Source: Lactarius indigo (taxonomy: Eukaryota > Basidiomycota > Agaricomycetes > Russulales > Russulaceae). From it: a stretch of DNA of 64,000 bases. A program made the position numbers and the translations under genes. Below, piece after piece: positions 42,972-55,304 of this stretch; position 1 is the first letter of the stretch; every line of letters begins with the position of its first letter. The notes beneath the pieces were generated by a model. The model searched no databases, had not been told where the DNA came from, and saw nothing but the letters and a program-made list of their open reading frames with translations. Where the stretch lies: NCBI GenBank assembly GCA_025766275.1, contig JAFKAC010000004.1, forward strand, positions 372,001 through 436,000, read 5' to 3'.

Positions 42972-44901
42972 AGTTGTTCAAAAGAAAGAAAAGGAAATCG
43001 TGTAGTCATACCTATCATAGCTCACGCGTCTCATGTATCATACCCATACACACTACTCAATGCTTGTCTCGACGGGAATACATCGCCTTGAGGCGAATAC
43101 ATGGACTACAGTACCCCGAATAACTAATTCGGGGGCTCATTGATATTCACGCCGTGGGCATACAATAAGTTCGGACAGTATCCCATCGCCGTTAGACTGA
43201 CACGCATGTCACGCCCCACGCTCGATTGCGAGTGTGGTGTGCGCAATGCAGCTTTACTGTGACGCCCCCTGGTGGGTACTGATGAGTGTGACGATTGGGA
43301 TAAGGCTTAGTAGCTCAATGTGAAGTCTATGAGCCACTACACCGAGGGACTGTGCCCAGGTCCGTCTTGGGATGAGGGAAGTGCGAGGCCAAAGGCGAGG
43401 GCGCATTGCAATCAGTCGTGCAGGCATCCACACGGCGTCCAGCCTCGTACGGAACATTTTACTGGCACAGGAACACGCTGTGCCTTTATCTCTAAGGCTG
43501 CGCTGGATAGTGCAAACGGTGAGTCACCCAGGCTATACGGCGATCAACGATGCAAGGGATCGCGCACGCCTCCGCATGGCACAAGAATTCGAATACATGA
43601 CCGCGTCACTACAACGATCGGTAATACGTCGTGCTTGAGTCACTAAGAACGCGTGCTAGTGCAAGTGGCAGAACGCCGGTGAACACGAGCCAAGGGAGTC
43701 CTTCTCCGCCGTAGTATGTATATGAGAAAACAGGGGCCTGTGAATCTGGTAAAAAATACCAACACTGGGTTAGATGATAAATCAAGAGAAGCTGTCCGTG
43801 TGACACTCGAGACGGAAACGCAGCACAGGAAAGACAAGGGCACTGGCCGCGGCTGCAGGCCAAGGGCAATGTCCTCGGTGCCGCAGCACTGGATTTGACG
43901 CCACTAGCGTAACCACTTTTGGAAGGAACAGCTTACTAAATCAAACCCCGACCATGGACTCGGTATAAGCAAGCATGAGAGACAAACGCCAATTTTTCCC
44001 GACACAACTGACTTTTACTCTTAGAAACACTTGGACAAGGAGTGAGCGAGAAATTTGAAGGTGTCTGGAAATGACGAGGTGTAAGGTGGGGTGTTGTGCG
44101 AACTTTCGGCTGCAATCAAGGCTGCACGGTCGTTGCCACACTGGTAGCCGCAAGAGTAGCAGACGGACTCATGTGATACCCATATCCATATCCGAATCAA
44201 GTTCTACATTTCATCGGACTTGGCTTTCCTCGGGTCGACGTATTCACATTGTGAAGTGAGATTAGTGAACACTTGTATAGGCACATGAGTACAGCCTGGC
44301 ACAGCGACGGTCATGTAGATTGGGAAAAAGCAGAGAGTTTGGGACATGCTTCCGAAGCGAGGTTTGCGGCAAGTTCGCCAGGATGTCTTTGACTATAACT
44401 GAAATAACCAACCCTAGTAAAGGTCGCCGGTACTATGCAAAAATTGACTCTAGGTTCATTCCCACACAAGTTCCTAGAATATTATCCAGGACATTATGAA
44501 CAAGTGTGCCTATTAAGGGCAAAGGAGAATTCTGATTTTGAAATTCATTTTCTAACCCGCAGCCGCGGCGTGTCCAAAGCGTGGGCCCACCTTCAGACTT
44601 CAAGCTTCAATTCGCACTCCACACGTGTGAAGGCCGTTGCAAGACCAGATGGAGAACACGTTCCCTCTGCGTTCCAATAGCTTGGCGATCGTGCAATCAC
44701 CGGCCGGGTCTGTGGCGTTTGGTCAACGATAAGTAGGGCCTTCGTCAAACGTCACTCACCTCAGGCTCTTCACGACAACATCCCCTCCTGCGTTGCAGCC
44801 AAGCCGCTTTCGCAGTCGAACTTGTCGAGCTTTTTCTCGAGCTCCTCTCACCTGACTGTCCTTATCCATTCTCCCTTTGTTCTTTCCTGACTCTTAGCCC
44901 A
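42972..44901. other. Intergenic region, no gene recognised
   Basis: About 1.9 kb with open frames of at most ~110 codons on both strands. None shows a conserved motif or a convincing exon chain. No repeat shared with the rest of the window was noticed. Confidence 0.5.
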
Positions 44902-46256
44902 ATGGTGGCCTCGGAGACGGACGAACGATTGGCCGGGCGCGTAAATCTTGAGAGCGGGGAAAATGGCTTCCCGGGTCTCTCCGACAGCGAGCTGTGGTGG
45001 CGGGATCATTACGGCGATATCGGGGCCAGCGGCTACAAACTTCGACCTCGGTACGACCCTGAGTGGCAACCGTCTTGGAAAAGATCGGGAAAAGACCTTT
45101 TCATGACGGACGATGTTCAACCCACCCTGGTAGGCGTTTTTTTTTTATATTCATTCCGTGTTGCATGCCCGACTCTGACGGATTGCATTAGTATCGATCT
45201 GTGATGGACGCGACTCGCGTGCACGACCGCAAACGTGTTATGCTCAAGAAAGTTCTTCCTGAGGAAGGATCCCACGAACTGTCCATTATCCGATATTTTT
45301 CTTCTGATGAGCTCAGAAACGATCCTCGCAACCATTGTGTGCCGTTGCTTGAGCTCCTCGACACGTCAGGCACCAAACTTGAGAAAAAATTGATGGTCAT
45401 GCCATTCTTGCGTCCTTTCAACCATCCTCGTTTTCAAACGTTTGGAGAATTTGTAGCCTTCTTTATACAAATCTGTGAGGTCAGATTGGGAATTCCATTG
45501 AGTCTAATCTTCCGTGACTTCTCACATATTTTATGCTCAGGGACTTCAATTCATGCACAAGAATAACGTTGCACACCGGTGAGCGTGGGTATTTTTCTCA
45601 AAAGGATCCTTTTCTCAGTGCTTTCTCTTACTATAGGAACTGTACCGTGAACAACATCATGTTCGATCCGTCCAAGATGTACCCCAACGGGTATCATATC
45701 TCACAAATAAACCGGAGAAGGGATCTCAAGGGAAGAGCCAAGCGATACACCCGAACCGACAGACCACCCCGCTACTATTTGATCGACTTTGGTTTGTCTC
45801 GCCAGTACGCTTCACGAGAAGTCGTGGACGAGCCTCTCCCTGGTGATGATAAAACTACGCCGGAACATTTGCGCGTAGGACGGTGCAATCCGTTTCGCAC
45901 CGATATTTATAACCTTGGCAATGTCGTGCGCGAGCAGTTTTTGGTGGTAGGGTTCACGTTAACCTATCTTTGCCTATTTGCGAACTGATAGAACATCGCA
46001 GAAATGCAACGGCTTCGAGTTTATGCAGGGGTTAGTTGGTGCAATGACCGACGAGAATCCAGAGACGCGTCCCACCATCGAGGAAGTAATCGAGAAGTTT
46101 GTCCACATTCGTAGCTCCTTGAGCACTATCAAGTTACGCTCCCTAATCCCGCTAAAGAAGGACCCTCGGTTATTCACAGCGTCCCGACATGTCCGACAGT
46201 TCATACGTACGGCTCGTTACATTGTTCTTAAGAAGTCAGCTGTTCCAATTCCTTGA
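44902..46256 (+). CDS. Protein kinase-like protein, HRD aspartate replaced by Asn
   Basis: Exons 44902-45129, 45192-45479, 45541-45578, 45637-45943 and 46002-46256 join in phase to 371 residues. It belongs to a kinase-like family common in Agaricomycetes, recognised by NNIMFDPSKMYPNGYH and YYLIDFGLSRQY. Seen: a possible ATP-anchoring Lys in VMLKKV, a possible helix-C Glu (SHELSIIRYF), the catalytic-loop Asn (VNNIM) and DFG. The catalytic loop is assembled across intron 3 (45579-45636) and reads HRNC, not HRDC, so the catalytic base is missing in this model. It may be a pseudokinase. Substrate and role are unknown. Confidence 0.85.
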
Positions 46257-47125
46257 CTTGGTGAGTCGTAGGGTAGCAGTCACGACCCGGATATGTAATT
46301 ACGAGCAAAGACTCGTCCACTTTACTTTGCTATATATCTCCTTTCTCGCACATATCAAGACGAAATCTTCAAGTGGGAACAAATGAGACGGAAATAAGAT
46401 TGCCTTTGTTTTTCAAAAAAAGAAAAACATCGAATTCAAGTTAGTCAGACTCCCAATTTCCGTTTTTTCCATTAAAATAAGTCATATTTTAAGAATATTG
46501 TCGCAGACCCATGAAAAGTCACGAATAAAATGTGGGCTTATTGACGCACTGTGTGAATTTGATCAGGCGATAGTCGCCCAGTTAAAACTGAAGACTGGGC
46601 GGAGAGACGTCAATTACTGGGACGAATTACTCTGACATTACGAACGCAAACATAGAGAAAACAAGTCATTGTAATCGAGAACACGACTTGCCGCACATTG
46701 CCATGAGGCAAGCGCGTGTTGCTGACTTTCAGATTCGTTGGCAAATTTGTTGGCCGTTTTCAGGGGTTGTGAACCCCGGGAAAGTTCTGTGCATTAGCCG
46801 AATGAATTGGATACAGTACTTGAATTGGCTGGTAAGGTCCTGAGACAGAGGTGTGGGAAGGAGAGAGACCGCAACGGCTGGGTTAATCGACGGTCTAGTT
46901 GCCTGACTGCGCCGGTTTAATCGAGCGTAGTTCCATTGTACTGTGCTGCAGGTTCTTGAGGAGATCGGTCGTCAGGCGGCAATGGAAGACAAAGAGTGGT
47001 GGTGGCCATAGGTGATCGAATAGTATGACGGGCTCTCTAAGGCTCTAAGTGATGTACTTGGTGCGAGAGAAGCCGTCAAGGCGTGTCGTTTGGTATATTA
47101 ATAGCGTCAGTAATAGTCCGCGTGT
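46257..47125. other. Intergenic region
   Basis: An AT-rich stretch at about 46380-46520 probably holds the kinase 3' end. No gene or repeat was recognised in the remainder. Confidence 0.45.
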
Positions 47126-47931
47126 TCATGTTCCGTCGGGGCAGTGGGCGCACCCTATACAATAATATCTGGTTGCCGTGACTCGGAGGGGACCTAGGCT
47201 CACCCGGCATCTTTGCGAGAGATAAGTCTTACCCTGCACTTCGGCGGTTTCTAGGGTTTGATAGAGGTTGAGAAGAGACTGATTGGATCGATGGATTAGT
47301 AGTTCGCTCCGAGTCTCCGATTCTTCCTTCCTAAACGACACACCTGCCGGGAAATCCGGAGCAGTTTCAATCATCACCGTGTTCGAGGACAGCCGCAATA
47401 AGACGACCTGAATAGCCTCATCAGCAACACCCTTACCCTGTTGTAGTCCTCGTGTGTGACTTGTTGTGCCAGGAGTTCCGTGGTTCCATTCAGGAGGTTT
47501 CCTGGTGCCTGCCTAACCTGTGTAGATGCCGCACGTTGTATAGAGCTGTTGGACATAGTTACACTACTTAAACCATCATTTGCAAGGGGAGTAGAGGATA
47601 TTATTCCGGCGTGACGTGAGGGGGGTCAACCTTGGATCGTCACCTATTTGGGCGGTAGTAGTAGGTAAAAATGACGGAGATGGGGCTATGTGGGAGTACC
47701 GTACCTATGCCACTTGAAATCCTGCTTCAGGTACGTTGGTAACCTCTTGAGGGGCTTGGGACATTGAAACTTTATCGTGCTAATTGGTCGTTGAGAGCGC
47801 GTTAAGAGTGCTTCCATGTATGTTTCTTCACTAACGTGTGTTGTCCTCGGGGGCTGTACGCCATGATTCTTATCTTCACTGTTTGCACTGGTTTGAGCGC
47901 CACTTTCCCTTATGTCGGTTGATGCCCCCAA
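47126..47931 (-). CDS. Doubtful small gene(s), unknown
   Basis: Two minus-strand frames read like protein: ATG 47931 (MGASTDIRES...HVSEETYMEALL) and ATG 47556 (MSNSSIQRAASTQVRQAPGN, leading via HEDYNR to a frame with VSFRKEESETRSELLIHRSN near 47330). Joining the latter pieces needs an intron of only 29 nt (GTAAGG...TTCAG), shorter than any other in the window, so the model may be wrong or the gene decayed. A second intron of about 64 nt would end the protein near 47155. No family is recognised. Confidence 0.25.
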
Positions 47932-48571
47932 TCTCCGAGTTTTCCGTCTCGCTCTCGTCTTATGCTACACTATTCGCTATCAACTAGAGGTTCTAACCGT
48001 CCTCCGTGCCAGGCGAACAGGGACAGAAAAGGGGAGGGACAAGACACGGGACGAGAATACAAGGGCACAACCTAGCTCACACACAGAAAACGGACAGATA
48101 CGAGTCACTGTATATCTTTGATTGGTATTGGCCACTTACTATAACCTGAGTCCTTCCAATCTAGCCTTCTAGCCCTTCAAGTTCTATTTCGTGTTGAAGG
48201 GAGGAACTGAACGCGAGTGCAGAAAGACGGAAGGCGAAAATGGCGACAAAACGTCACTGGTGGCTCTATTCTTGGCCTTTGTGAGTTTCAAACAATTTTC
48301 GAGTGTGAGTGGGCACGGGCGGATGACTCCAGCAGACACGGGCGTGCGTGTAAACACGCAGCGCATGGGCCGGGATCCAAATACGAGCTCCTTGCCTAGC
48401 GGCATTGCTTCGTTATCAACTAACAGAACACGGGTGAGAGAAGCAAAGATATGTGAGGATGTCGAGATGCTTGGTGAGGTGGGTCACTTTCATCGTGGGG
48501 GTAGGCTCCCGAGTTGCTGGCTTACCGCTGACTCACGATCGACAAAGAAGCGGAGTTGGTCGGAATTTGCC
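47932..48571. other. No gene recognised
   Basis: Open frames up to 131 codons without recognisable content; the sequence ends at the target duplication of the fold-back element. Confidence 0.4.
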
Positions 48572-48578
48572 GTGCAAC

Positions 48579-50684
48579 CTCAGTAAAAAAGGAAAGTCCG
48601 CTCTTAGTCGGCTGTAGTCGAAAAAACTCAGAAATCTTGCAAATAATCCATATTTAGTCAATTGTAGTCATTGTCGACTACCCGTGACTACCACTTTGTC
48701 GGGGTCAATATGTGGGCAAATCTGAGTCGTCAGATGGCCATTTCAAGTCGATTTTTACCATTCCGTAGTCATCACAAGTCCGATCCAAGTCATCCGATAG
48801 TCACTTCCAGTCATTTTTTGCGTGCAGAAAATCCATTTATTGCAAAAAATAAAAAATAAAAAACAACGATATCTACGAGTAGGCTAGGTATAATTACATG
48901 CCGCCGATGCTACCGTCGTCGTCGAGGCGCTGGGCGAATAGAGTACGCCACCACCAATATCGTAAACCGAGGCTCGTGGCCGCGTTGGTGGAGTACATCC
49001 CCCCCCTCCCTGCCAACACCTCCGTCGCCGCCGCATCGTCATCGTGACATGTGTTGCTCGATCGGCTTGCGTTAGACCCTCGGTGGTCGTGACCGTAATT
49101 GCGGGTGGCCGTGGGTCGACATCGGGGGGCGGCGGCGACGGCGGATTCGGTAGTGGTAGTGCAGATGTGTGGCGCCGAGGTGGCTGTTACAGTCAACGTG
49201 AGCGCGTCGTCAACTTAAAAGCACTAATACTCAACTTTCTGTTTTTTTTTTTTTTTTTGTTTGTTGGGCGGCGTTGTCGACGTTTTGTGAACGTGTGCTG
49301 GCAGGTGCATGTTAGTCTGTATAACATAAAGGGGGTAGCCTCTAGTCAGTGGAGTACACGAGAGGCAGGTTCAAGACACTGCCGCACTTACATTTACAAC
49401 CGACGTGGCAGCACCTGAGCATCCTGGTCGTCTGCTATGGGGTTAAAACAGGTGGGCAGTGGGGTTGACAAGGTACTGACTTGCTGCTGGAGTGGAAGCG
49501 CGACGGTAACAGAAGAATGAGGGAGAAAAGAGGGAGCGAAAATGGACAAGTGTTGGACTTGGACGAGCTTGCAAGCCTGAGTGTTGGAGTCCCTTGGACA
49601 TCCATACCGGACGCGGGACGGAACGAGAAACTAATTCCCACGCTCGAGCCACTCGGCAAATCAACGCGACTCTAAGTTTTGAAACGAACATTGTCCTACA
49701 AACGGTACGCTCACTATCCCCCTTCTCTTGTCCCACCCAAGGTCGCGCCCCCCTGACTCAACCGTGCTACTGCCTCAAAAGTGCGACAAGGGACTCATAT
49801 CTCTGTCACGCGGCCATCCCACCCTCCGCCTTTCGTTGATGCCATCACCACCACGTCTCCATGGGTTGTAATGTAAGTGCGGCAGTGTCTTGAACCTGCC
49901 TCTCGTGTACTCCACTGACTAGAGGCTACCCCCTTTATGTTATACAGACTAACATGCACCTGCCAGCACACGTTCACAAAACGTCGACAACGCCGCCCAA
50001 CAAACAAAAAAAAAAAAAAAACAGAAAGTTGAGTATTAGTGCTTTTAAGTTGACGACGCGCTCACGTTGACTGTAACAGCCACCTCGGCGCCACACATCT
50101 GCACTACCACTACCGAATCCGCCGTCGCCGCCGCCCCCCGATGTCGACCCACGGCCACCCGCAATTACGGTCACGACCACCGAGGGTCTAACGCAAGCCG
50201 ATCGAGCAACACATGTCACGATGACGATGCGGCGGCGACGGAGGTGTTGGCAGGGAGGGGGGGGATGTACTCCACCAACGCGGCCACGAGCCTCGGTTTA
50301 CGATATTGGTGGTGGCGTACTCTATTCGCCCAGCGCCTCGACGACGACGGTAGCATCGGCGGCATGTAATTATACCTAGCCTACTCGTAGATATCGTTGT
50401 TTTTTATTTTTTATTTTTTGCAATAAATGGATTTTCTGCACGCAAAAAATGACTGGAAGTGACTATCGGATGACTTGGATCGGACTTGTGATGACTACGG
50501 AATGGTAAAAATCGACTTGAAATGGCCATCTGACGACTCAGATTTGCCCACATATTGACCCCGACAAAGTGGTAGTCACGGGTAGTCGACAATGACTACA
50601 ATTGACTAAATATGGATTATTTGCAAGATTTCTGAGTTTTTTCGACTACAGCCGACTAAGAGCGGACTTTCCTTTTTTACTGAG
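48579..50684. mobile_element. Fold-back (long inverted repeat) DNA element, non-autonomous
   Basis: The left arm (48579 to about 49395) and right arm (about 49869-50684) are reverse complements almost base for base, about 816 bp each; the only difference noticed is the length of a poly-T run. Termini are CTCAGTAAAAAAGG and its complement, flanked by GTGCAAC (48572-48578 and 50685-50691; 8 bp GTGCAACC if one terminal base is dropped). Subterminal AGTC/GACT motifs recur (for example TAGTCGGCTGTAGTCG), as in fungal hAT-like elements with 8-bp duplications. The ~470-bp spacer is unique. Mirror-image open frames in the arms do not look like genes. No transposase is present. Confidence 0.88.
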
Positions 50685-50691
50685 GTGCAAC

Positions 50692-51270
50692 CGTGGTTTG
50701 GCCTCAAGCGCCGCAAAACGAAAAAGTTGTTGCGCTACGACAGCAATAGAGAATTTCCGGGTTATTTCTAAACGAATTATCCCTTAAAAATGACGCTGTG
50801 ATGGGAAAAAGGGAACTCGATTCATTGTTTTCAGCTCCCGAGCTCCCGAAAGTGCCAGTTGCACACGTCAAGGCACATCAATTGTCGCCGATATGCTGGT
50901 GGGCTTCGGGTTCACGCTGTGTACCTTCCCCCTTCCGTTGTCGTTTTCCATCCATGAACTCAAGTTGGTCGCACCGCGTCATTCTCAAGTCTGTACCCTC
51001 AACCAGCGACGTTGTCTCACGTACCCATTCATGCATGCAACGTACTACGGTATGGTTTACGAGTGCATGTTGATCCCACCCCTAAATCAGCTGGACGCGC
51101 TCTTTTCGCCATGGGCACGCCAAGTCACAGACGGTAGTCGGCCATTAATCAATTAGTCCATTTAGCGAGGGTACAGTATCAACTTGAACGTTTCGTGCAC
51201 ACACCTTGGTCACGGCCAAAATGGAGCACGATTCCCAGACAAGCACCCCTCAACCCTCACCACGCCTTCC
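50692..51270. other. Flank of the tandem duplication, no gene
   Basis: From about 51085 it parallels 54420-54590 (CGCGCTCTTTT, then ATTAATCAATTAG versus ATTAATTAATTAACC). This is the upstream region of the first paralog. Confidence 0.5.
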
Positions 51271-52800
51271 ATGTCGCTCGCTGGGACTATGATAGCACGA
51301 GCGGCCATTTCCACCCAGTCGTCTTCGCCAAAGGGTGGCTTGCCTCCTATATTCGTCGTTCTCATTTGCGCCGGTTTCATCGCGATCTCTATGCTATCGC
51401 TTTGTATGTGGAGGAAGCTCCTCTCTGGGGAGGCGTTCCAGCCCATTTTGACCCACATCCCGATCGCACGAGGGCAAAAGAACGACGGTGATCCTGCAAA
51501 GAATCGACCGGAGATGTTCGACGCCTGGGCAGAACGTTATACCTTAAAGAACCTGAAATGGGAAGAATACATGGTGAGTACAACCCCCTGTCCTGTATCG
51601 GGTGGACGATCATCGCCGTTTATGGTCCACCACTTCCCCTTCATAGCCTTTCTCCGTGACGGTCTCGAACGATGTAGAAGTCAAAAATGCATCTGGACCT
51701 GGTCAGGAGGTGGGAAGACTTCGGGGCGATAGTACGAGGGTGAGGAGGGAGAGAGAGAAACAGGGCAAGGGAATCTGCCGCCTACAAGTCGGCGTCCTTG
51801 TTGCGATGCCGTCGCAACTCCACGCGAACACCCACGACGGTGAGCTATCGGGGAGTGCTTTGCGGGGTGGAATGGCTATCGGGGTCACTGATATGCCATG
51901 GATCGAAGAGGGCCGTCGATTACCCAAGAAAATTGCATCTTAACTCGACTGTGGCTCTTTATACTGATACCTGTATTTGTAATTGCACAACGTACAACGG
52001 ACGTAGCAACTCGGATATAACCTCTGAGCGAATGGTACGACAGGGCTGCAGGTGCAAAAAAAAAGTGAGGTTAAATTAGAGAGAGCTCAACTCTTACTCG
52101 GTTCCCAATCACACGGAATACTTGGAAAGCTCGAAATGATGGATATTTGGCGGGTCGCGAGCCATCACGATAGCGAAGGACTTACTAATGCTACTCATGG
52201 GAAAAACGGTCCAGTTGTGTGTATACCGTGGGCCTGCGTTTCGGATGGTGGCGGACAAGACGTTATGGTGAAATTTAAAGTACCGGAAAGCGCTACGCAC
52301 GTGATACCCACATCATGGGAATTAGACTTACTCAGTAGTTGGTGCCCCATTGGTGTTGCCTGGGAGAAGGGAGGCGCGACTCATCTCGATGTTCTCCAAT
52401 CGTTTTAATTCCTACCGAGTGTCTTAGATCTGCATCAGTGAAGTTTTTGGTATACCACGCACAAGCCCATGCAAGCACCACTTTTAACAGCCAATCCCGT
52501 ACAATTCTAGTAATCTCTCTACGCCACTGGCAATGGAGAACTGCCCGAAGGAGCATAAGCGTGCAAGCAGCGTGGAGAATGACAGGAGGGGCGAGGTGAC
52601 TAGTAACGTCGTATATGCCTCTTTCCAAATCTGCCAGTTTGAGCAGTGGGAATTGAAGCATGGGTGCCGAGCCTGCCAGCGAGACATGGGAACTTGATTT
52701 GTATGGGAAAAAAATGACAATGAGAGCGACAAGAAACAAAGGACGAACGTGCGCCAGAAAAGATAGTGACACGACAAAGCTGAAGTCCTATCATAGCTAG
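51080..52800. repeat. Segmental duplication, copy 1 (partner about 54420-56240)
   Basis: Beyond the paralogous genes, downstream blocks also correspond: GTGAGGTTAAATTAGAG at 52062 versus GTGAGGTTAGGTTAGAG at 55508, CATGGGAATTAGA at about 52314 versus 55735, and the minus-strand frames near 52600-52770 versus 55980-56100. Divergence is substantial, so the duplication is old. The minus-strand frame at 52332-52772 has hydrophobic stretches and may be a second duplicated gene, but the reading frame differs between copies. Confidence 0.6.
51271..51943 (+). CDS. Small single-pass membrane protein, paralog 1
   Basis: Two exons (51271-51573 and 51647-51943; intron GTGAGT...CATAG) give 199 residues. 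An N-terminal Ser/Thr-rich segment is followed by one membrane span (FVVLICAGFIAISMLSLCMW) with a basic flank (RK). A conserved RPEMFDAW motif sits in the probable cytoplasmic part, then a polar region and VLVAMPSQLH. The second paralog at 54595 has the same exon structure, intron position and motifs. The first ATG of the aligned region was chosen; an open frame continues upstream but is not conserved. Function unknown. Confidence 0.75.
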
Positions 52801-54419
52801 CTTGGCTAGAGACTAGAGCCCTGAGGCCTGAGGTTGAAATGGCTGTGTGTGGTGCGTGTGGGAACGTTCACTGGTTCGGCGTCGATCCGACCTGAGCGTG
52901 ACTAATGCTTACCAATATCCACGTGACTACATGCGAATCGTACGTACGTTCGAACTAGGCACGTCACCAGTCTACGTTCGAACCATTTCAAGCAAGGCTC
53001 ATATCTGATTCCGACGACGTGTTTCGACAACGCGCCGCCGCAAGAACCTTGGGTCTGAGCAGAACCATTATCAGACTTGAAGCTAACGCAAAGCGAAAAA
53101 GAAAAAATATTGGTGAATCCTCTGCCGGTGTTTATTCCTAATCTAACTGTCTCAGCATTGACCCCAACAGATTGATTCCGTGGTGGGAAAGTGGGCTGCA
53201 GGCAAAGCTCAATTCGTTGCTAGCCTGTGTCTTCAGCTGTGGAAGTCATCTCGTGCTAGATCTCAGTGGACTGCTACGCCCATCCGAGTTTAATCAGCCC
53301 AACTGCAGGTCTGTGACTGGGGTTTATCTGCTAAAAGTGTTACTCTTGCCGTGCACCTTCTGCGGACATATTCAATTCAGGCGCTCAGGAGTCAGTTTGT
53401 CTCGTTCTATACTACCCGGCGCTCAACTAGCGCTACTGTCTCGACTCCACATCGCCCCAGGCTACAATGTCCTACGTGCACGGCCATGTTCGCAATTACT
53501 TCGATAATGGTAGGCAGGAACTGTCCGAAAATAACATAATTTCAATCGGTCTATGCGTGTCTTTTTTCCGAGTAGGTCAAAGGTCAATGGATCTCTTGAT
53601 CTCTCCCTTAGTAGCACGTGATGCCGTACCCTAGTACAGTAACGTGAAGGCGCTCGTCAAACTATGGCGCCCTCTGGTGCGCGGCACAAAAGGTCTGCCT
53701 GTCGGCGCGCAGTTCTCGAAAGGTGATCGCAGGTCTATCTGAGGAGACAGGCTAACTGGGCATCTTCGTTGGGTGCTATCGCTGTTTACAAGTCAGTGCG
53801 GGAGTTCTACGTGTACGTTTGCATATCTTCTTCCCTTTTCACATCTCACACGTTAAGTGCAGGGGGAAGGGCCATCTGTATAGCGTTGTCGATAGCTCGG
53901 GCGTGGGTATTGTGTAGCTGCTGGCATGGCATGTGTCCACTTTGTGATTGACCAAGATGACACTGATCGCAGTGTCATAATAGTGTCACCCAAAGTGCAG
54001 GCCACGGCGCAAACATAATACGTTCTGCCTCCGACTCGGACCCTGTGCCCGCGGGAGGCATCACCATGCTAAGAGCCAACGCACGTGGCGGTCAAGTCGG
54101 ACAATTTTGTGGATCTGTTCCAATTTCCACGAACACGCCTCATCGTGCCACTGCTCGAGTCAGTGAATAAATGATTGACGCTGCCCTGGAAGCTATCCCA
54201 GCAATAAGGAGCTGTATTAAGATACGTTCGATTGCGAGATGCGTGTCACACATTAAACTTCGAGGCGTTCCACGGTTGCAATTGCGTCGGGATTTGCGGG
54301 TAGGTAGTATGATCTTTTTTCTACATAGGTTTTTTTTTCATGCCCTCGTACTTGTGACATTACCAAAGTATATCCTACAGGCGCACGTCTATCTAACGCA
54401 TGACTCGATGTTGGACATC
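52801..54419. other. No gene recognised
   Basis: Open frames up to ~110 codons (for example 53172-53507) without family-like content. No close repeat within the window was noticed. Confidence 0.45.
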
Positions 54420-54594
54420 AGCTGAACGCGCTCTTTTTGCCGTGGGACTCAAAACCACTGACAGCAATCGGCTAATAATTAATTAACCGTTAGCATCAGC
54501 ATCAGCCTGAACGTTTTCATATACACCCCTTGAGTCACGGCCAAAATGGAGCACAATCCACTCAAAGACCCCCCTCAGGGCTTCAGCCTTCACT

Positions 54595-55304
54595 ATGTCC
54601 TCCATGTCGCCGTCTCTCAGTAGCACTGGGACCGCGACAGCACCAACGGCCACCTCCATACAGCCGTTCTTTCCAAGCGGTACCATGCCACCCTTCTTCG
54701 TTGTTTTCATCTGCGCCGGTGTCCTCGCGACCTCCTCTATATCCGTCTGTTTATGTCGGAGGCTCATCCCCCGGGAAGCGTTCCAGTCCGTTTCAGTCTT
54801 CACCCTAATCGCGCGAGGGCGAAAGTACAATAGTGATCCCGCGAATGGTCGACCGGAGATGTTCGATGCTCGGACGGAACGGTATACCACAAATAGCCTG
54901 AAGTGGGATGAATATATGGTGAGCCCAACTTCATTCGTGCCTCGGGTGGGCGATCACCGCCGCTGACAGTGCGACCTTTCCCCTTTCCTCTTTCGTAGCC
55001 TTTCTCTGCGACGGTCTTGACCAATGCAGAAGCTAAAGGCGCATTTACACCTGTTCGAGAGGAGGGAAAACTTCAGGGAGACAGTGCGAGGGAGAGGTCT
55101 GAGATACAGAGACAAGATCAGGGGAACTTCCACCTACAAGTCGGCGTGCTTGTTGCGATGCCATCGCGACTCCACACGAAAACTCATAACGGTGTGGGTC
55201 AGGAGCTATCGAGACATCCTTTGCGGGATGGGTTAGCTATTGGATTGATTGAAATGCCATGGGTTGAAGAGGACCGTCGATTAATCAAGAAAATCGCATC
55301 TTAG
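54595..55304 (+). CDS. Small single-pass membrane protein, paralog 2
   Basis: Exons 54595-54918 and 54999-55304 give 209 residues. The layout is as in paralog 1: Ser/Thr-rich N-terminus, span FVVFICAGVLATSSISVCLC, basic flank RR, RPEMFDAR, WDEYM at the exon junction, and VLVAMPSRLH. The C-termini (RRLIKKIAS versus RRLPKKIAS) are nearly identical. Retention of both frames despite divergent DNA suggests both are maintained under selection. Confidence 0.75.

Noticed and set aside
42006..43018. Long minus-strand frames antisense to the tRNA ligase
   Set aside because: High-GC shadow frames of the real plus-strand coding exon.
48894..50369. Mirror pairs of open frames in the fold-back arms (Gly- and Arg-rich)
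   Set aside because: They are the same sequence read from the two arms, low complexity, without gene-like features.
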